A stretch of 64,000 nt of DNA from Jutongia sp045542435 (GTDB taxonomy: Bacteria; Bacillota; Clostridia; Lachnospirales; Lachnospiraceae): contig JAZQLD010000008.1 of the NCBI GenBank assembly GCA_045542435.1, positions 5,715-69,714 of the forward strand, given 5' to 3'. The notes beneath the pieces are model-generated. The model was not told the origin of the DNA. It saw only the letters and a list, made by a program, of their open reading frames with translations, and did no database searches. Position 1 is the stretch's first letter, and every line of letters begins with the position of its first letter. The position numbers were made by a program, and so were the translations under genes. Of the stretch, positions 50,098 through 58,754 are shown piece after piece.

Positions 50098-50580
50098 CTA
50101 ACTATGTTCTCCCTGAAATTCTCTCCTTAGAATCTTTTCTCCTCTTGCCAGTCTAGACTTCACTGTCCCCCGAGGGATTTCAAGAATTTTACTAATTTCA
50201 TTGATATTATAATCTTCCCAGTGGTAAAGTTTCAGTACAATTTTATACTGTGAGGGAATTATCTCCATAATGTCGTCCCATTCATTGTAACTATCCCATC
50301 GCCCTCGTTCTTTGACCAACATGTCCATATTGCTTAAAACTTCTCTTTGACGAAATTTCTGAATATCTTTTGCCTTATTTGCAACGATTTTAATAATCCA
50401 TGTATTAAAGGACTTTTCGTTTCTAAGTGTATGTATTTTCTCATATGCCAGAGTAATTGCCTCACTCACTGCATCTTTAGAATCTTCTTCATTTTCTAGT
50501 ATGTAATAAGCCACACGATACATCTTTTCCTGAACAGCATGTACCCTGTCACAAAACCAATCCTTTTTCTTTTGTTCCAT
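50098..50580 (-). CDS. ECF-type RNA polymerase sigma factor
   Basis: A 160-residue sigma factor with region 2 (MYRVAYYILENEEDSKDAVSEA) at about 20-60 and region 4 (YNINEISKILEIPRGTVKSRLARG) at about 120-155. ACTTGGAGGAAAA precedes the ATG. It heads a sigma / anti-sigma / SH3-protein operon. A GGGAACC ... GTC pattern lies about 80 nt upstream, but with 18-nt spacing it is a weak ECF promoter candidate. Confidence 0.88.
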   Translation of the reverse strand: MEQKKKDWFCDRVHAVQEKMYRVAYYILENEEDSKDAVSEAITLAYEKIHTLRNEKSFNTWIIKIVANKAKDIQKFRQREVLSNMDMLVKERGRWDSYNEWDDIMEIIPSQYKIVLKLYHWEDYNINEISKILEIPRGTVKSRLARGEKILRREFQGEHS

Positions 50581-50750
50581 TTTTCCTCCAAGTCAAACTT
50601 CTCTTTTTTATGGATTTTTCTGCTTTTCAAAAAACCTCTATAATATATAGACTGTTTAAAGCCCATTTTGGTTCCCAATTTTTTCCAAGTTTTTTATTTT
50701 TGTGAATTTCTCCTAAGACACACCCTTCTTTTTTGTGCATTATTACAATA

Positions 50751-50762
50751 TTGCTCGAGCAA
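50751..50762. repeat. 12-bp palindrome TTGCTCGAGCAA
   Basis: A perfect 12-bp palindrome lies between the GH94 terminator and the second sigma gene. It could be an operator for the sigma operon, but no associated promoter was placed. Confidence 0.3.
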
Positions 50763-50785
50763 ATTATATTTCGTTCTCTAAAAAG

Positions 50786-50822
50786 AAAAAGATGGTTTTC
50801 GGAAAACTCCAAAAACCATCTC
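50786..50822 (-). terminator. Terminator of the GH94 gene
   Basis: A 10-bp stem AGATGGTTTT / AAAACCATCT with a 12-nt loop and a T-rich tail on the minus strand, about 20 nt after the GH94 stop. Confidence 0.85.
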
Positions 50823-50843
50823 TGATTTCATTTTTATATTCGA

Positions 50844-53246
50844 TTACATTACCATACGAACTTCTGTTACGTCGGTCATCTTATCAGCAGAAACGTAGTT
50901 ATCTTCTACCTTCTCGCCATTGATATAGAATTCCTTAAATCCAGCTTCTGCGCCGTTTGGATTCTCAACCTTAATAACCAACTTCTTACCACGGAAGCTC
51001 TTCTCCATAGAGAACTCTTTCCAGTCACTTGGAATAGAAGGAGCGATGCGGATACCATCCAGGTCAGGACGAATACCACAGATCCCCTCTACACAGCCTA
51101 CCATACAGGTAGATGCTGTACCAGTCAGCCAATGTACGTGAGAACGTCCATGGAATGGGCTTTCGTCACCTTCTGTATACTGACCATGTACGTATGGCTC
51201 TAACTTACGGATTTCAGCCTTGTCATTCTGAGAAGATGGTGAGCTTTCCTCAAAGTACTGGAATGCCTTATTTCCATGTCCCATTAATGCTTCTGCTAAA
51301 ATAATCCAACCCTGTGTCTGGGAGAAAATACCACCATTCTCCTTAGTTGAAGGTGGGAACAATCCAGCTAATGCACCATCGAAGTAATGATCCTGATAAG
51401 AAGGAGCCATTACCTTAGCACCATATGCTGTGTTCAACTCTCTATCTACAGACTCTAAAGCCTTCTCAGCCTGCTCCTTAGTAGCAAGACCGGAGATAAC
51501 TGCCCAAGACTGTGGATTTAACCACATGCTTGCTTCTGGATCATTCTTAGAACCAATCAACTCACCAGTCTCTTTGAAACCACGGTTGAAACGGTCATCC
51601 TCCCACCAAAGGTCGTTAATCTTGTCACCAACCTCTTTCTGGGTCTTATCTAAGTATGCGATATATTCGGTATCGTTCTTCTTCTCTGCGAAGAGACGCA
51701 TAATTGTAAATGCATAGTACAACTGCATTGCTACGAAGGAAGACTCTCCCTGCGCACCAAGACGCAGACAGTCATTCCAGTCAGCATGAAGTCCTGCTGG
51801 CAAACCGTGAGGTCCTAAATGCTCCATAGAGAAGTTGATGGCTCTCTTCAAATGCTCGTATACAGTTGCCTTCTCTGGTACGTTAGACCATGTGATTTCC
51901 TCATCGATGAAATCAAGGTAACCTGTCTCTGCAATATATTTATAAACAGTTGGGAACAACCATAACGCATCGTCTGCACGATATGCTGGATGTCCTGTCT
52001 CTTTTACGTAATCTGGATCATCTGGTGTACCTTCGTGACCAGCACGGTCTTCATGATCGAAACGAACCAATGGAAGTCCGCCACCATTGTCTACCTGAGC
52101 AGAAAGCATGAAACGAATCTTCTCTAATGCTGCTTCTGGATCAGTATGGATAACACCCTGGATATCCTGTACAGTATCACGGTAACCATATCCGTTACGC
52201 TCACCACAGTAAATGAAGGAAGCAGCTCTTGACCATGTGAAGGTTAAGAAACACTGATATGCATTCCATGTATTTACCATGCTGTTGAATGCTGGACTTG
52301 GAGTATCGATGTTGAAGTTATCCAGCTTTGAGTGCCAGTATGTCTTTAACTCATCAATTTCCTTATCGCAAACAGCTACATCTTCGTAACCTGCAATGAT
52401 TTCATCTGCAATACTGTCCTTGTAACGGCCTAAGATGAATGCCATCTCTTTTGTCTCGCCTGGAGCAAGCTCTAAAGCAGTATGTAATGCACCACAGCTG
52501 TTTTCATTGTAGTTGCATACGCCGTCACACTCACCACGCTCTACAGCAACTGGATTGCCATAGTCATGATACATTCCGATGAAAGCTTCCTTATCACCAT
52601 TGTAAGAAGTTACAGGCTGTCCTGCTAAACCAAAGAAACGTTCCTTACCATTGCTTCCATCTTCACCCTTGTACCAGTTCAAGTTAATCTGCTGTAAGAT
52701 TTTATTCTTCTTAAATACAGTATTTGAAATACAAAGAGAATACTGTAAGTTTACCTGATCCTGATTGTAGTTGTCATCATTGGAAAGCTCTGCATAACCG
52801 AATGTAGAAATCTTTCTAGGCTTGTCAGAGGTATTTGTCACTTTACATCTCCATACTTCATATACCTTTCCAAGTGGTACATAGTAATCTACCTGAGACT
52901 TGATGCCTGCATAATCAGCAATCATCGTTGTATAAGAAGTACCATGATGAACTTCACTCTTATATTCATTTAAGTCCTTGCCAACTGGCTGCCAGGAAGC
53001 AGACCAGAAATCACCGGTCTCGTCATCTCTTAAATAGATGTAACGACCTGGTGTATCATCGCTGTTGAAATGATAACGAAGGATACGTCCATTTGCACCA
53101 CTCTTTACAAAGCTGTACCCACCAGCGTTGTTAGAGATAATTGCACCGTACTCTGGGGAACCAAGGTAGTTACACCAAGGAGCTGGAGTATCTGGCTTAG
53201 TAATGACGTACTCTCTGTTCTTCTCATCAAAGTAACCGTAATTCAT
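50844..53246 (-). CDS. GH94-family disaccharide phosphorylase (cellobiose/chitobiose phosphorylase-like)
   Basis: An 800-residue GH94 phosphorylase. The N-terminal beta-sandwich (1-280) is followed by an (alpha/alpha)6 barrel with ERNGYGYRDTVQDIQGVIH and the catalytic aspartate in HADWNDCLRLG, then C-terminal strands. It cleaves a beta-linked disaccharide with phosphate, giving glucose 1-phosphate or GlcNAc 1-phosphate. Cellobiose is the default; chitobiose or laminaribiose cannot be excluded from motifs. There is no signal peptide. GAGGAGGA precedes the ATG; its own strong promoter is at 53364-53392, downstream of galT. Confidence 0.85.
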   Translation of the reverse strand: MNYGYFDEKNREYVITKPDTPAPWCNYLGSPEYGAIISNNAGGYSFVKSGANGRILRYHFNSDDTPGRYIYLRDDETGDFWSASWQPVGKDLNEYKSEVHHGTSYTTMIADYAGIKSQVDYYVPLGKVYEVWRCKVTNTSDKPRKISTFGYAELSNDDNYNQDQVNLQYSLCISNTVFKKNKILQQINLNWYKGEDGSNGKERFFGLAGQPVTSYNGDKEAFIGMYHDYGNPVAVERGECDGVCNYNENSCGALHTALELAPGETKEMAFILGRYKDSIADEIIAGYEDVAVCDKEIDELKTYWHSKLDNFNIDTPSPAFNSMVNTWNAYQCFLTFTWSRAASFIYCGERNGYGYRDTVQDIQGVIHTDPEAALEKIRFMLSAQVDNGGGLPLVRFDHEDRAGHEGTPDDPDYVKETGHPAYRADDALWLFPTVYKYIAETGYLDFIDEEITWSNVPEKATVYEHLKRAINFSMEHLGPHGLPAGLHADWNDCLRLGAQGESSFVAMQLYYAFTIMRLFAEKKNDTEYIAYLDKTQKEVGDKINDLWWEDDRFNRGFKETGELIGSKNDPEASMWLNPQSWAVISGLATKEQAEKALESVDRELNTAYGAKVMAPSYQDHYFDGALAGLFPPSTKENGGIFSQTQGWIILAEALMGHGNKAFQYFEESSPSSQNDKAEIRKLEPYVHGQYTEGDESPFHGRSHVHWLTGTASTCMVGCVEGICGIRPDLDGIRIAPSIPSDWKEFSMEKSFRGKKLVIKVENPNGAEAGFKEFYINGEKVEDNYVSADKMTDVTEVRMVM

Positions 53247-53363
53247 AAAAATAATCCTCCTCTTTATATAAATTCATTGTGTTTTCCTCTTCTTTCCTTC
53301 TGTCAAACACAGTAGAAAGATACGCATTCATAGTTTCATTTCCACGAACGCACCTATACGTTT

Positions 53364-53392
53364 GAGTATATCAGTTTCACAAAATAGCGTCA
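53364..53392 (-). promoter_or_regulatory. Promoter of the GH94 gene
   Basis: Minus strand TTGACG (53387-53392), 17-nt spacer, TATACT (53364-53369), starting a leader of about 110 nt with no obvious riboswitch. Confidence 0.75.
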
Positions 53393-53401
53393 ATAACAGA
53401 A

Positions 53402-53448
53402 GGCGCATTTTCTAACACTATTTTGATGTGTTTTCTCGAAAATGCGCC
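53402..53448 (-). terminator. Long hairpin separating galT from the GH94 gene
   Basis: An 11-bp stem GGCGCATTTTC / GAAAATGCGCC encloses a second AACAC/GTGTT stem; on the minus strand it is followed by TTCTGTTATT, which merges into the next -35 box. It likely ends galT transcription. Confidence 0.7.
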
Positions 53449-53525
53449 CTAAAATGATTAAGTTTTCCTAATATTTTGAATTTCACTTCTATCAGATTGT
53501 ACCATGCTCTTTTACAGGTCCAAAT

Positions 53526-55025
53526 TTACAGTGATTCGATAAAACGCATAAATGCTATTTCACCTTCCTCTGTATTTTTATATACACCTGCATGCTCCAA
53601 TACCTTCTTAAAGACGATACCGATTTCAGTTTCCAAAATCTCATCTACATTGTCTGCAGTAATGCTGTCATATTTAGAAGAGAATTCCTCTACCCAGTCT
53701 GCATGCTTTTCTAACTCTTCATCACTGCGGATGTCCTTCCCCTCCACAATGTACTTTCCTAACTTCTCCATTTCGCCCTTTAATCTGGCTGGAAGTACTG
53801 CCAGTCCCATTACTTCAATGAGACCAATGTTTTCTTTCTTAATATGATGCAGCTCCTGATGTGGATGATATACTCCCAATGGATATTCCTCTGTAGTGAT
53901 ATTGTTACGAAGAACCAAATCCATTTCGTATTTTCCATCTCTCATTCTTGCAATTGGAGTAATGGTATTGTGAGGCTCTCCATCTGTTTCCGCAAAAATA
54001 AATGCCTCTTCGTCAGTATATCCACGCCAGCTGTCCAGAATGCAGCTTGCCAGCTTCACTAAAGTCTCACTGTCCTCATGACGGATACGTATAACAGACA
54101 TTGGCCAGTTTACGATACCTGCCTCTACCTTTTCAAAGCCTGGAATGGTAATTTCCTTCTTGATTCCTGCCCGTTCCATGGCAAATTCATAATGTCCTCC
54201 CTGAAAATGCTCATGTGCTAGAATAGAACCACCTACGATTGGAAGGTCTGCATTGGAGCCAAGAAAATAATGAGGAAACTGCTTAACAAAGTCTAAAAGC
54301 TTGCGGAATGCAGACTCATCAATCTTCATTGGGGTATGTACGGAATTAAACACGATACAATGCTCGTTGTAATATACATATGGAGAATACTGGAATCCCC
54401 ATTTGCCTCCGCCAATTTCAATTGGCATAATACGGTGATTCTGCCTTGCAGGATGGTTTAAGCGACCTGCATATCCTTCATTTTCCACGCAAAGAAGACA
54501 TTTTGGATAAGCACTTGTCTTGGCATTCTTTGCCGCAGCAATTGCCTTAGGATCTTTCTCCGGCTTAGACAGATTAATCGTAATATCCAGTGTGCCATAC
54601 TCGGTATCTGCAGTCCATTTCTTATCCTTAGCGATACGATAACGTCTGATGTAATCAGTATCACAACTGAACTTATAGTAAAATGCTGTTGCCTTCTCTG
54701 GAGACTGCTGATACAGTTCCCTGAATTTCTTAATTACGGTACTAGGTGCTGGAACCAAAGCACTCATTAACTTAGTGTCAAACAAGTCACGGTATCCTAC
54801 TGTATTTTCCTGCAATATTCCATGCTCATACGCCCAGTCCATAATATCACCAAGAGTCTTCTCCAAATCTGGTACAGGGCATGCATTGGATGGCTCTTCA
54901 TATTCATCCAGCTGTAAAATCTCCAAAATACGGTTGATGGTATACATCTCATCTTCCTGCTGTACCAGTCCGGTATGCAATCCATAATTTACTAATTCGC
55001 GTACTAATTTGTTAATGTTACTCAT
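53526..55025 (-). CDS. galT: Galactose-1-phosphate uridylyltransferase, class II
   Basis: A 499-residue GalT of the Firmicutes type, which is longer than and distinct from the E. coli enzyme. Substrate and catalytic regions are RQNHRIMPIEIGGGKWGFQ, NEHCIVFNSVHTPM, and AHEHFQGG, where the histidine preceding Q forms the uridylylated intermediate region. It swaps UMP between UDP-glucose and galactose 1-phosphate in the Leloir pathway. galK and galE are not adjacent. It precedes the GH94 gene but has its own promoter and a long leader. Confidence 0.94.
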   Translation of the reverse strand: MSNINKLVRELVNYGLHTGLVQQEDEMYTINRILEILQLDEYEEPSNACPVPDLEKTLGDIMDWAYEHGILQENTVGYRDLFDTKLMSALVPAPSTVIKKFRELYQQSPEKATAFYYKFSCDTDYIRRYRIAKDKKWTADTEYGTLDITINLSKPEKDPKAIAAAKNAKTSAYPKCLLCVENEGYAGRLNHPARQNHRIMPIEIGGGKWGFQYSPYVYYNEHCIVFNSVHTPMKIDESAFRKLLDFVKQFPHYFLGSNADLPIVGGSILAHEHFQGGHYEFAMERAGIKKEITIPGFEKVEAGIVNWPMSVIRIRHEDSETLVKLASCILDSWRGYTDEEAFIFAETDGEPHNTITPIARMRDGKYEMDLVLRNNITTEEYPLGVYHPHQELHHIKKENIGLIEVMGLAVLPARLKGEMEKLGKYIVEGKDIRSDEELEKHADWVEEFSSKYDSITADNVDEILETEIGIVFKKVLEHAGVYKNTEEGEIAFMRFIESL

Positions 55026-55164
55026 TACAAAAATTCCTTTCTGTTTTATTCATTCGGAACATTTTTTGCGAACAGAATCATTTTCCGCTCCAGTCCGCTT
55101 AAGTTTGGGTGTGTGTTCACATGCAGAAGTCTGGTATGACTATGTAAGCATGCTCAGCCCTTTC

Positions 55165-55193
55165 ATTATAGCATACTTTTTCCTTTTTGTACG
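55165..55193 (-). promoter_or_regulatory. galT promoter with extended -10
   Basis: Minus strand TGCTATAAT provides an extended -10 (TATAAT at 55165-55170); the -35 (CGTACA, 55188-55193) is weak. The leader to the ATG is about 130 nt. Confidence 0.55.
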
Positions 55194-55233
55194 GAATTTT
55201 GAATTGATATTATGATAATGTCCCAAAAACACT

Positions 55234-55596
55234 CTACTCTTTTATCTGTTTACATTCTTCTGATACCAGATAGAACTGTGGATATTGTCCCGGCCGGGAA
55301 TCCGGTGTTGGTTCTGCCCCCATCTTTACATTGGCATACATAGCACCACGAACAAGCTCCCAGGTTAGAGATTCTTCATTCGTATATATCACATAGGTAA
55401 TCTCCTGCTGTCCATCCGGCAAAACCTCTGATAATGTCTTTTCATACTTCCACTCTTTTCCATAAGGATCTATGTAAACCTGCTCCTGCTGTTTCTGAGC
55501 TTGTTTCCTTTCATACACAGACCAAAACGAAAAAATCCCAAATCCAAGTACCAATACTAAAAGAACCCCCAGGAAAATTATCTTCTTCTGCTTCAT
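55234..55596 (-). CDS. Hypothetical single-pass membrane protein, 120 residues
   Basis: From the ATG at 55596 (MKQKKIIFLGVLLVLVLGFG), 8 nt after GGGAGG, the ORF encodes 120 residues: one N-terminal membrane helix or signal anchor (6-28), a Gln/Lys-rich linker and a soluble outside domain (VYIDPYGKEWKYEKTLSEVLPDG). Longer frames lack a ribosome site. No family is recognised. It stands alone between galT and the inverted-repeat element. Confidence 0.6.
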   Translation of the reverse strand: MKQKKIIFLGVLLVLVLGFGIFSFWSVYERKQAQKQQEQVYIDPYGKEWKYEKTLSEVLPDGQQEITYVIYTNEESLTWELVRGAMYANVKMGAEPTPDSRPGQYPQFYLVSEECKQIKE

Positions 55597-56040
55597 ATCC
55601 ATTTCCTCCCTTGCAATTATGTAGTTATTAATACGTGTACCCGATTTGCTATTTTGTTGCAATCCAATATTATTTTTTCTACCTGGCATCACATGATTTT
55701 TTCACAATCATACTACTTACTCGCAAATAAAAGCAGATTCTTATAAAATCTACTATTATAGTCAGCCAGTATACAACATATCTATTATTTTAATTAGCCA
55801 ATATACAGCAGAATATCTATTTTCAGCTAGCCAATGCACAGACAAAAAGTGTCGTTAGTTTTCTTCCTGAGTGGCGTTTGAACTCGCCGGTGCTTAAAGT
55901 CTAGCAAGCGTTTTTTTGCGTAGCTAGACTTCTATGCATCCGCTGCGTAGTTCATCCCGAGCCGCAAGGCGTCCACGAAGAAGAAATACTAACGACACTT
56001 TTTGTCGTCACTATTTTAAATCGAAATTATAAAATCCACT
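55597..56040. other. Gene-free interval with direct repeats and a 166-bp inverted-repeat element
   Basis: No ORF with a ribosome site is seen here. The first 150 nt are AT-rich. At about 55758-55840 three degenerate copies of a unit like TCAGCCAGTATAC / TTAGCCAATATAC / CTAGCCAATGCAC recur about every 36 nt. These are followed by the 166-bp inverted-repeat element. Confidence 0.6.
55841..56006. repeat. 166-bp inverted-repeat element (MITE-like or large bidirectional hairpin)
   Basis: The outer 19 bp (GACAAAAAGTGTCGTTAGT at 55841-55859 and its exact complement at 55988-56006) bracket a segment that continues as imperfect inverted repeat: TTTCTTC and GTGG blocks pair across, and the centre has AAGTCTAGC / GCTAGACTT around a T-rich loop. 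The interior is markedly GC-richer than its surroundings. It carries no ORF. It could be a non-autonomous mobile repeat or a very long terminator-like structure downstream of leuA. Confidence 0.7.
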
Positions 56041-57705
56041 TTATTCATTCATCATGCGGTTCACTGCATTTACTAACGCCATAATGGACGAAGTGATAAT
56101 ATCCGCATCGGTTCCTACACCCCAATACAGCTTATCGGAATCTTCTGCACTGATTCCTACATAAGTCATAGCCAGAGCATTGGAACGTTTCGCCAAGGAA
56201 TGCTCCTCGTACTCATCCAATGCATAACTAAGATTAAAGTGCTTCTTAATCGCATTGTTGACAGCATTCAGACGACCATTACCATGTGCTTCTACCACTG
56301 TAGACTTGTCGCCTTCCTGAATAGTTACCTCCGCTAAAATACCATTGCTCTGTTCAAAGTGGCACTCTGAAATATCAAATATTTTCTCTGTCTTTGCATA
56401 AGTTGCCTTAAATACATCCAACATTCCCTCAGGACTTAATTCTGCATGTTCGTGGTCTGAAACATCCTTCATCAGATATCCAACCTCTTCCTTCATCTTA
56501 TCCGGAAGAATTAGACCGAAACTATTCTTTAATACGTAAGCTACGCCACCTTTACCAGACTGGCTATTGATACGAATTACATCTGAGTCGTAAGTTCTTC
56601 CCACATCCTTTGGATCAATTGGAAGATATGGAACGGTCCAGTATGGGCTATTCTTCTCTTCGCGGAAATTCATTCCCTTAGAAATCGCATCCTGATGGGA
56701 GCCAGAAAATGCAGTAAATACCAATTCTCCAGCATATGGTTGGCGCATGGAAATCTCCATATTGGTCAATCTCTTGTATGTTTCTGCAATATGCTTCATA
56801 TCTGAGAAGTCTAGTTTTGGATCAACTCCATGGGAATACATATTCATTGCCATAGTTACAATATCCATATTTCCGGTACGCTCGCCATTACCGAAAAGAG
56901 TTCCTTCGATACGGTCTGCACCAGCTAATACACCAAGTTCTGCTGTTGCCACACCACAACCACGGTCATTATGCGGATGCAGGGACAATACCACATTTTC
57001 ACGATATTTCAGATTCTTGCTGACATATTCTACCTGACTGGCAAATACATGAGGCATGGCATTTTCCACCGTAGATGGAATATTGATAATGGCCTTCTTG
57101 TCTGCCTGTGGCTGCCATACATCCAATACTGCATTACACACTTCTACAGCATAATCTACTTCTGTTCCATGGAAGCTTTCTGGACTATACTCAAAGCGGA
57201 TATTTCCTTCCACTTCTTCTGCAAGCTCCTTCAATAATTTCGCTCCTTCTACTGCAATCTTCTTAATCTCTTCTTTAGACTTGCGGAACACCTGCTCACG
57301 CTGTGCTACAGATGTAGAATTGTATACATGAACTACCGCATTTGGAGCACCATCAATTGCTTCAAAGGTCTTACGGATAATATGCTCTCTTGCCTGAGTC
57401 AGAACCTGTACTGTCACATCCTGCGGAATCAGATTCTGATCAATCAGGGTACGCAAAAATTTATACTCTGTCTCAGAGGCTGCCGGAAAACCTACTTCGA
57501 TTTCCTTAAAACCAACCTGTACCAACAGTTTAAAAAATTCCACCTTTTCTTCCAGACTCATAGGCTCAATCAAAGCCTGATTACCATCTCGCAAGTCCAC
57601 ACTACACCATACTGGCGGTGCATCAATGGCATCCTTCTTCACCCAGTCATAGCAAGGTACTGGTGGCATAAAATAACTTTTCTGATACTTTTCAAAACCT
57701 TTCAT
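56041..57705 (-). CDS. leuA: 2-isopropylmalate synthase (LeuA type 2)
   Basis: A 554-residue enzyme of the longer LeuA subtype (about 550 residues). The HMGL-like barrel contains WCSVDLRDGNQALI, the metal site HPHNDRG and GNGERTGN; the C-terminal third is the leucine-feedback regulatory domain. It condenses acetyl-CoA with 2-oxoisovalerate in the first committed step to leucine. GAGGAT precedes the ATG and a leucine T-box lies just upstream, so it is controlled by uncharged tRNA-Leu. leuBCD are not adjacent. Confidence 0.97.
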   Translation of the reverse strand: MKGFEKYQKSYFMPPVPCYDWVKKDAIDAPPVWCSVDLRDGNQALIEPMSLEEKVEFFKLLVQVGFKEIEVGFPAASETEYKFLRTLIDQNLIPQDVTVQVLTQAREHIIRKTFEAIDGAPNAVVHVYNSTSVAQREQVFRKSKEEIKKIAVEGAKLLKELAEEVEGNIRFEYSPESFHGTEVDYAVEVCNAVLDVWQPQADKKAIINIPSTVENAMPHVFASQVEYVSKNLKYRENVVLSLHPHNDRGCGVATAELGVLAGADRIEGTLFGNGERTGNMDIVTMAMNMYSHGVDPKLDFSDMKHIAETYKRLTNMEISMRQPYAGELVFTAFSGSHQDAISKGMNFREEKNSPYWTVPYLPIDPKDVGRTYDSDVIRINSQSGKGGVAYVLKNSFGLILPDKMKEEVGYLMKDVSDHEHAELSPEGMLDVFKATYAKTEKIFDISECHFEQSNGILAEVTIQEGDKSTVVEAHGNGRLNAVNNAIKKHFNLSYALDEYEEHSLAKRSNALAMTYVGISAEDSDKLYWGVGTDADIITSSIMALVNAVNRMMNE

Positions 57706-57723
57706 TTCAAATCCTCACTTCCT

Positions 57724-57738
57724 GCTGCCTATGGCAGC
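57724..57738 (-). other. Small hairpin just before the leuA ribosome site
   Basis: A perfect 6-bp stem GCTGCC-ATA-GGCAGC lies about 20 nt ahead of the leuA start codon, after the T-box terminator. It may stabilise the processed mRNA. Confidence 0.45.
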
Positions 57739-57775
57739 CTCTTATCTATACCTGAGATTGTAATACTGTACAAAG

Positions 57776-58037
57776 AAAAACCCGTCTCTAAACTATAGAG
57801 ACGGGAGAAAATTCTCACGCGGTACCACTCTTATTCATGAAACAAATCATGCCCTCACAGGTACATCAACTACTGTCAATACCCTTCCCCTGTAACGGTG
57901 GGACTCCGTCCAAATCTACTATATTTCAACCGGCAGCTCCAAGGCGAGTTCACTATTTCACTTCAACTGTTTCGCATCAACCAACAGCTTTCTGTACTCC
58001 GTTCCACAGCTACTATTCCTTTTCTTCGCTTTTACAT
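57776..58037 (-). ncRNA. Leucine-specific T-box leader of leuA
   Basis: On the minus strand the leader contains Stem I (about 57940-58030), the conserved GTGGTACCGCG T-box (57818-57828) and a terminator with a 10-bp stem CCCGTCTCTA / TAGAGACGGG (57781-57805) followed by five T. In Stem I the specifier position reads GAA-CTC-GCC; CTC (57946-57948) is a leucine codon, in agreement with the gene. Uncharged tRNA-Leu should pair with the T-box bulge and prevent termination. Confidence 0.93.
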
Positions 58038-58043
58038 GAAGAT

Positions 58044-58072
58044 AAAATACCACAAAATCAAATAAATGTAAA
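58044..58072 (-). promoter_or_regulatory. Promoter of the leuA T-box transcript
   Basis: Minus strand TTTACA (58067-58072), 17-nt spacer, TATTTT (58044-58049). Confidence 0.6.
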
Positions 58073-58122
58073 CCCTTAATTTCTGATTCACTCTGTCTCT
58101 TTTTATATGTAATCAAAAGAAA

Positions 58123-58653
58123 TTATCGTTCTTCCAAGTCTTTTTGTATCATTTCCAAATAATGGATAAATACCTGGCTTTTCACTGCAATCTGATAGTC
58201 CTGATTTAATTCGTCTCTATGAAAACTTTTTCGTCCTCCATTCTGAGCTCTCTCCCAGAACCGCAGCATATCACGACAGGGTACATAATAGTAAATATCC
58301 GGCTTACTAAAATGAATAATCAAAAACGCAATTCCCTGTTGCTGCTCAAACTCTGTCATAAATTCCACCTGATGGGAATGAATATTCTGTAGTGGAAAGC
58401 TTTCCGCTGCACATTCTTTCGCATCAAAGCAAATTGGAATCCCTTGGACATTCCCCAGATAATCTACGGTACTCTTCTGCTCAAAATATGCCAGAGTAAT
58501 ATGATGATGTTCTTTATCAAATTCCATAGGAGTAATAGGCGTGGGAATCTTTTGTACCAACGCCAGTTTTTCCCTGCGGTATTTTTCATTGGTCATATTG
58601 ATGGACTCCTCCAGCATAGAGCCTCGAAGTCCCCTGGAACTCCAGGAAGCCAT
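58123..58653 (-). CDS. recU: Holliday junction resolvase RecU
   Basis: A 176-residue RecU, somewhat shorter than the 206 residues in Bacillus. The nuclease core reads KSTVDYLG ... GIPICFDAKE, giving D64, D77, K79 and E80 as likely catalytic positions (Bacillus has E-A-K where this has D-A-K). FPLQNIHSHQ is also conserved. The N-terminal stalk is shortened (MASWSSRGLRGSMLEESIN). It resolves four-way junctions. AGGAGG precedes the ATG. A pbp gene, its usual neighbour, is not present. Confidence 0.92.
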   Translation of the reverse strand: MASWSSRGLRGSMLEESINMTNEKYRREKLALVQKIPTPITPMEFDKEHHHITLAYFEQKSTVDYLGNVQGIPICFDAKECAAESFPLQNIHSHQVEFMTEFEQQQGIAFLIIHFSKPDIYYYVPCRDMLRFWERAQNGGRKSFHRDELNQDYQIAVKSQVFIHYLEMIQKDLEER

Positions 58654-58754
58654 TTATCTTCCTCCTTTTATCCTATTATTTGAAATCCTTTATTATGCCT
58701 TTACATCTTAATTAAATCCTCTCTTCTGCCAAACAGACTTACGCTTTAGAACCA

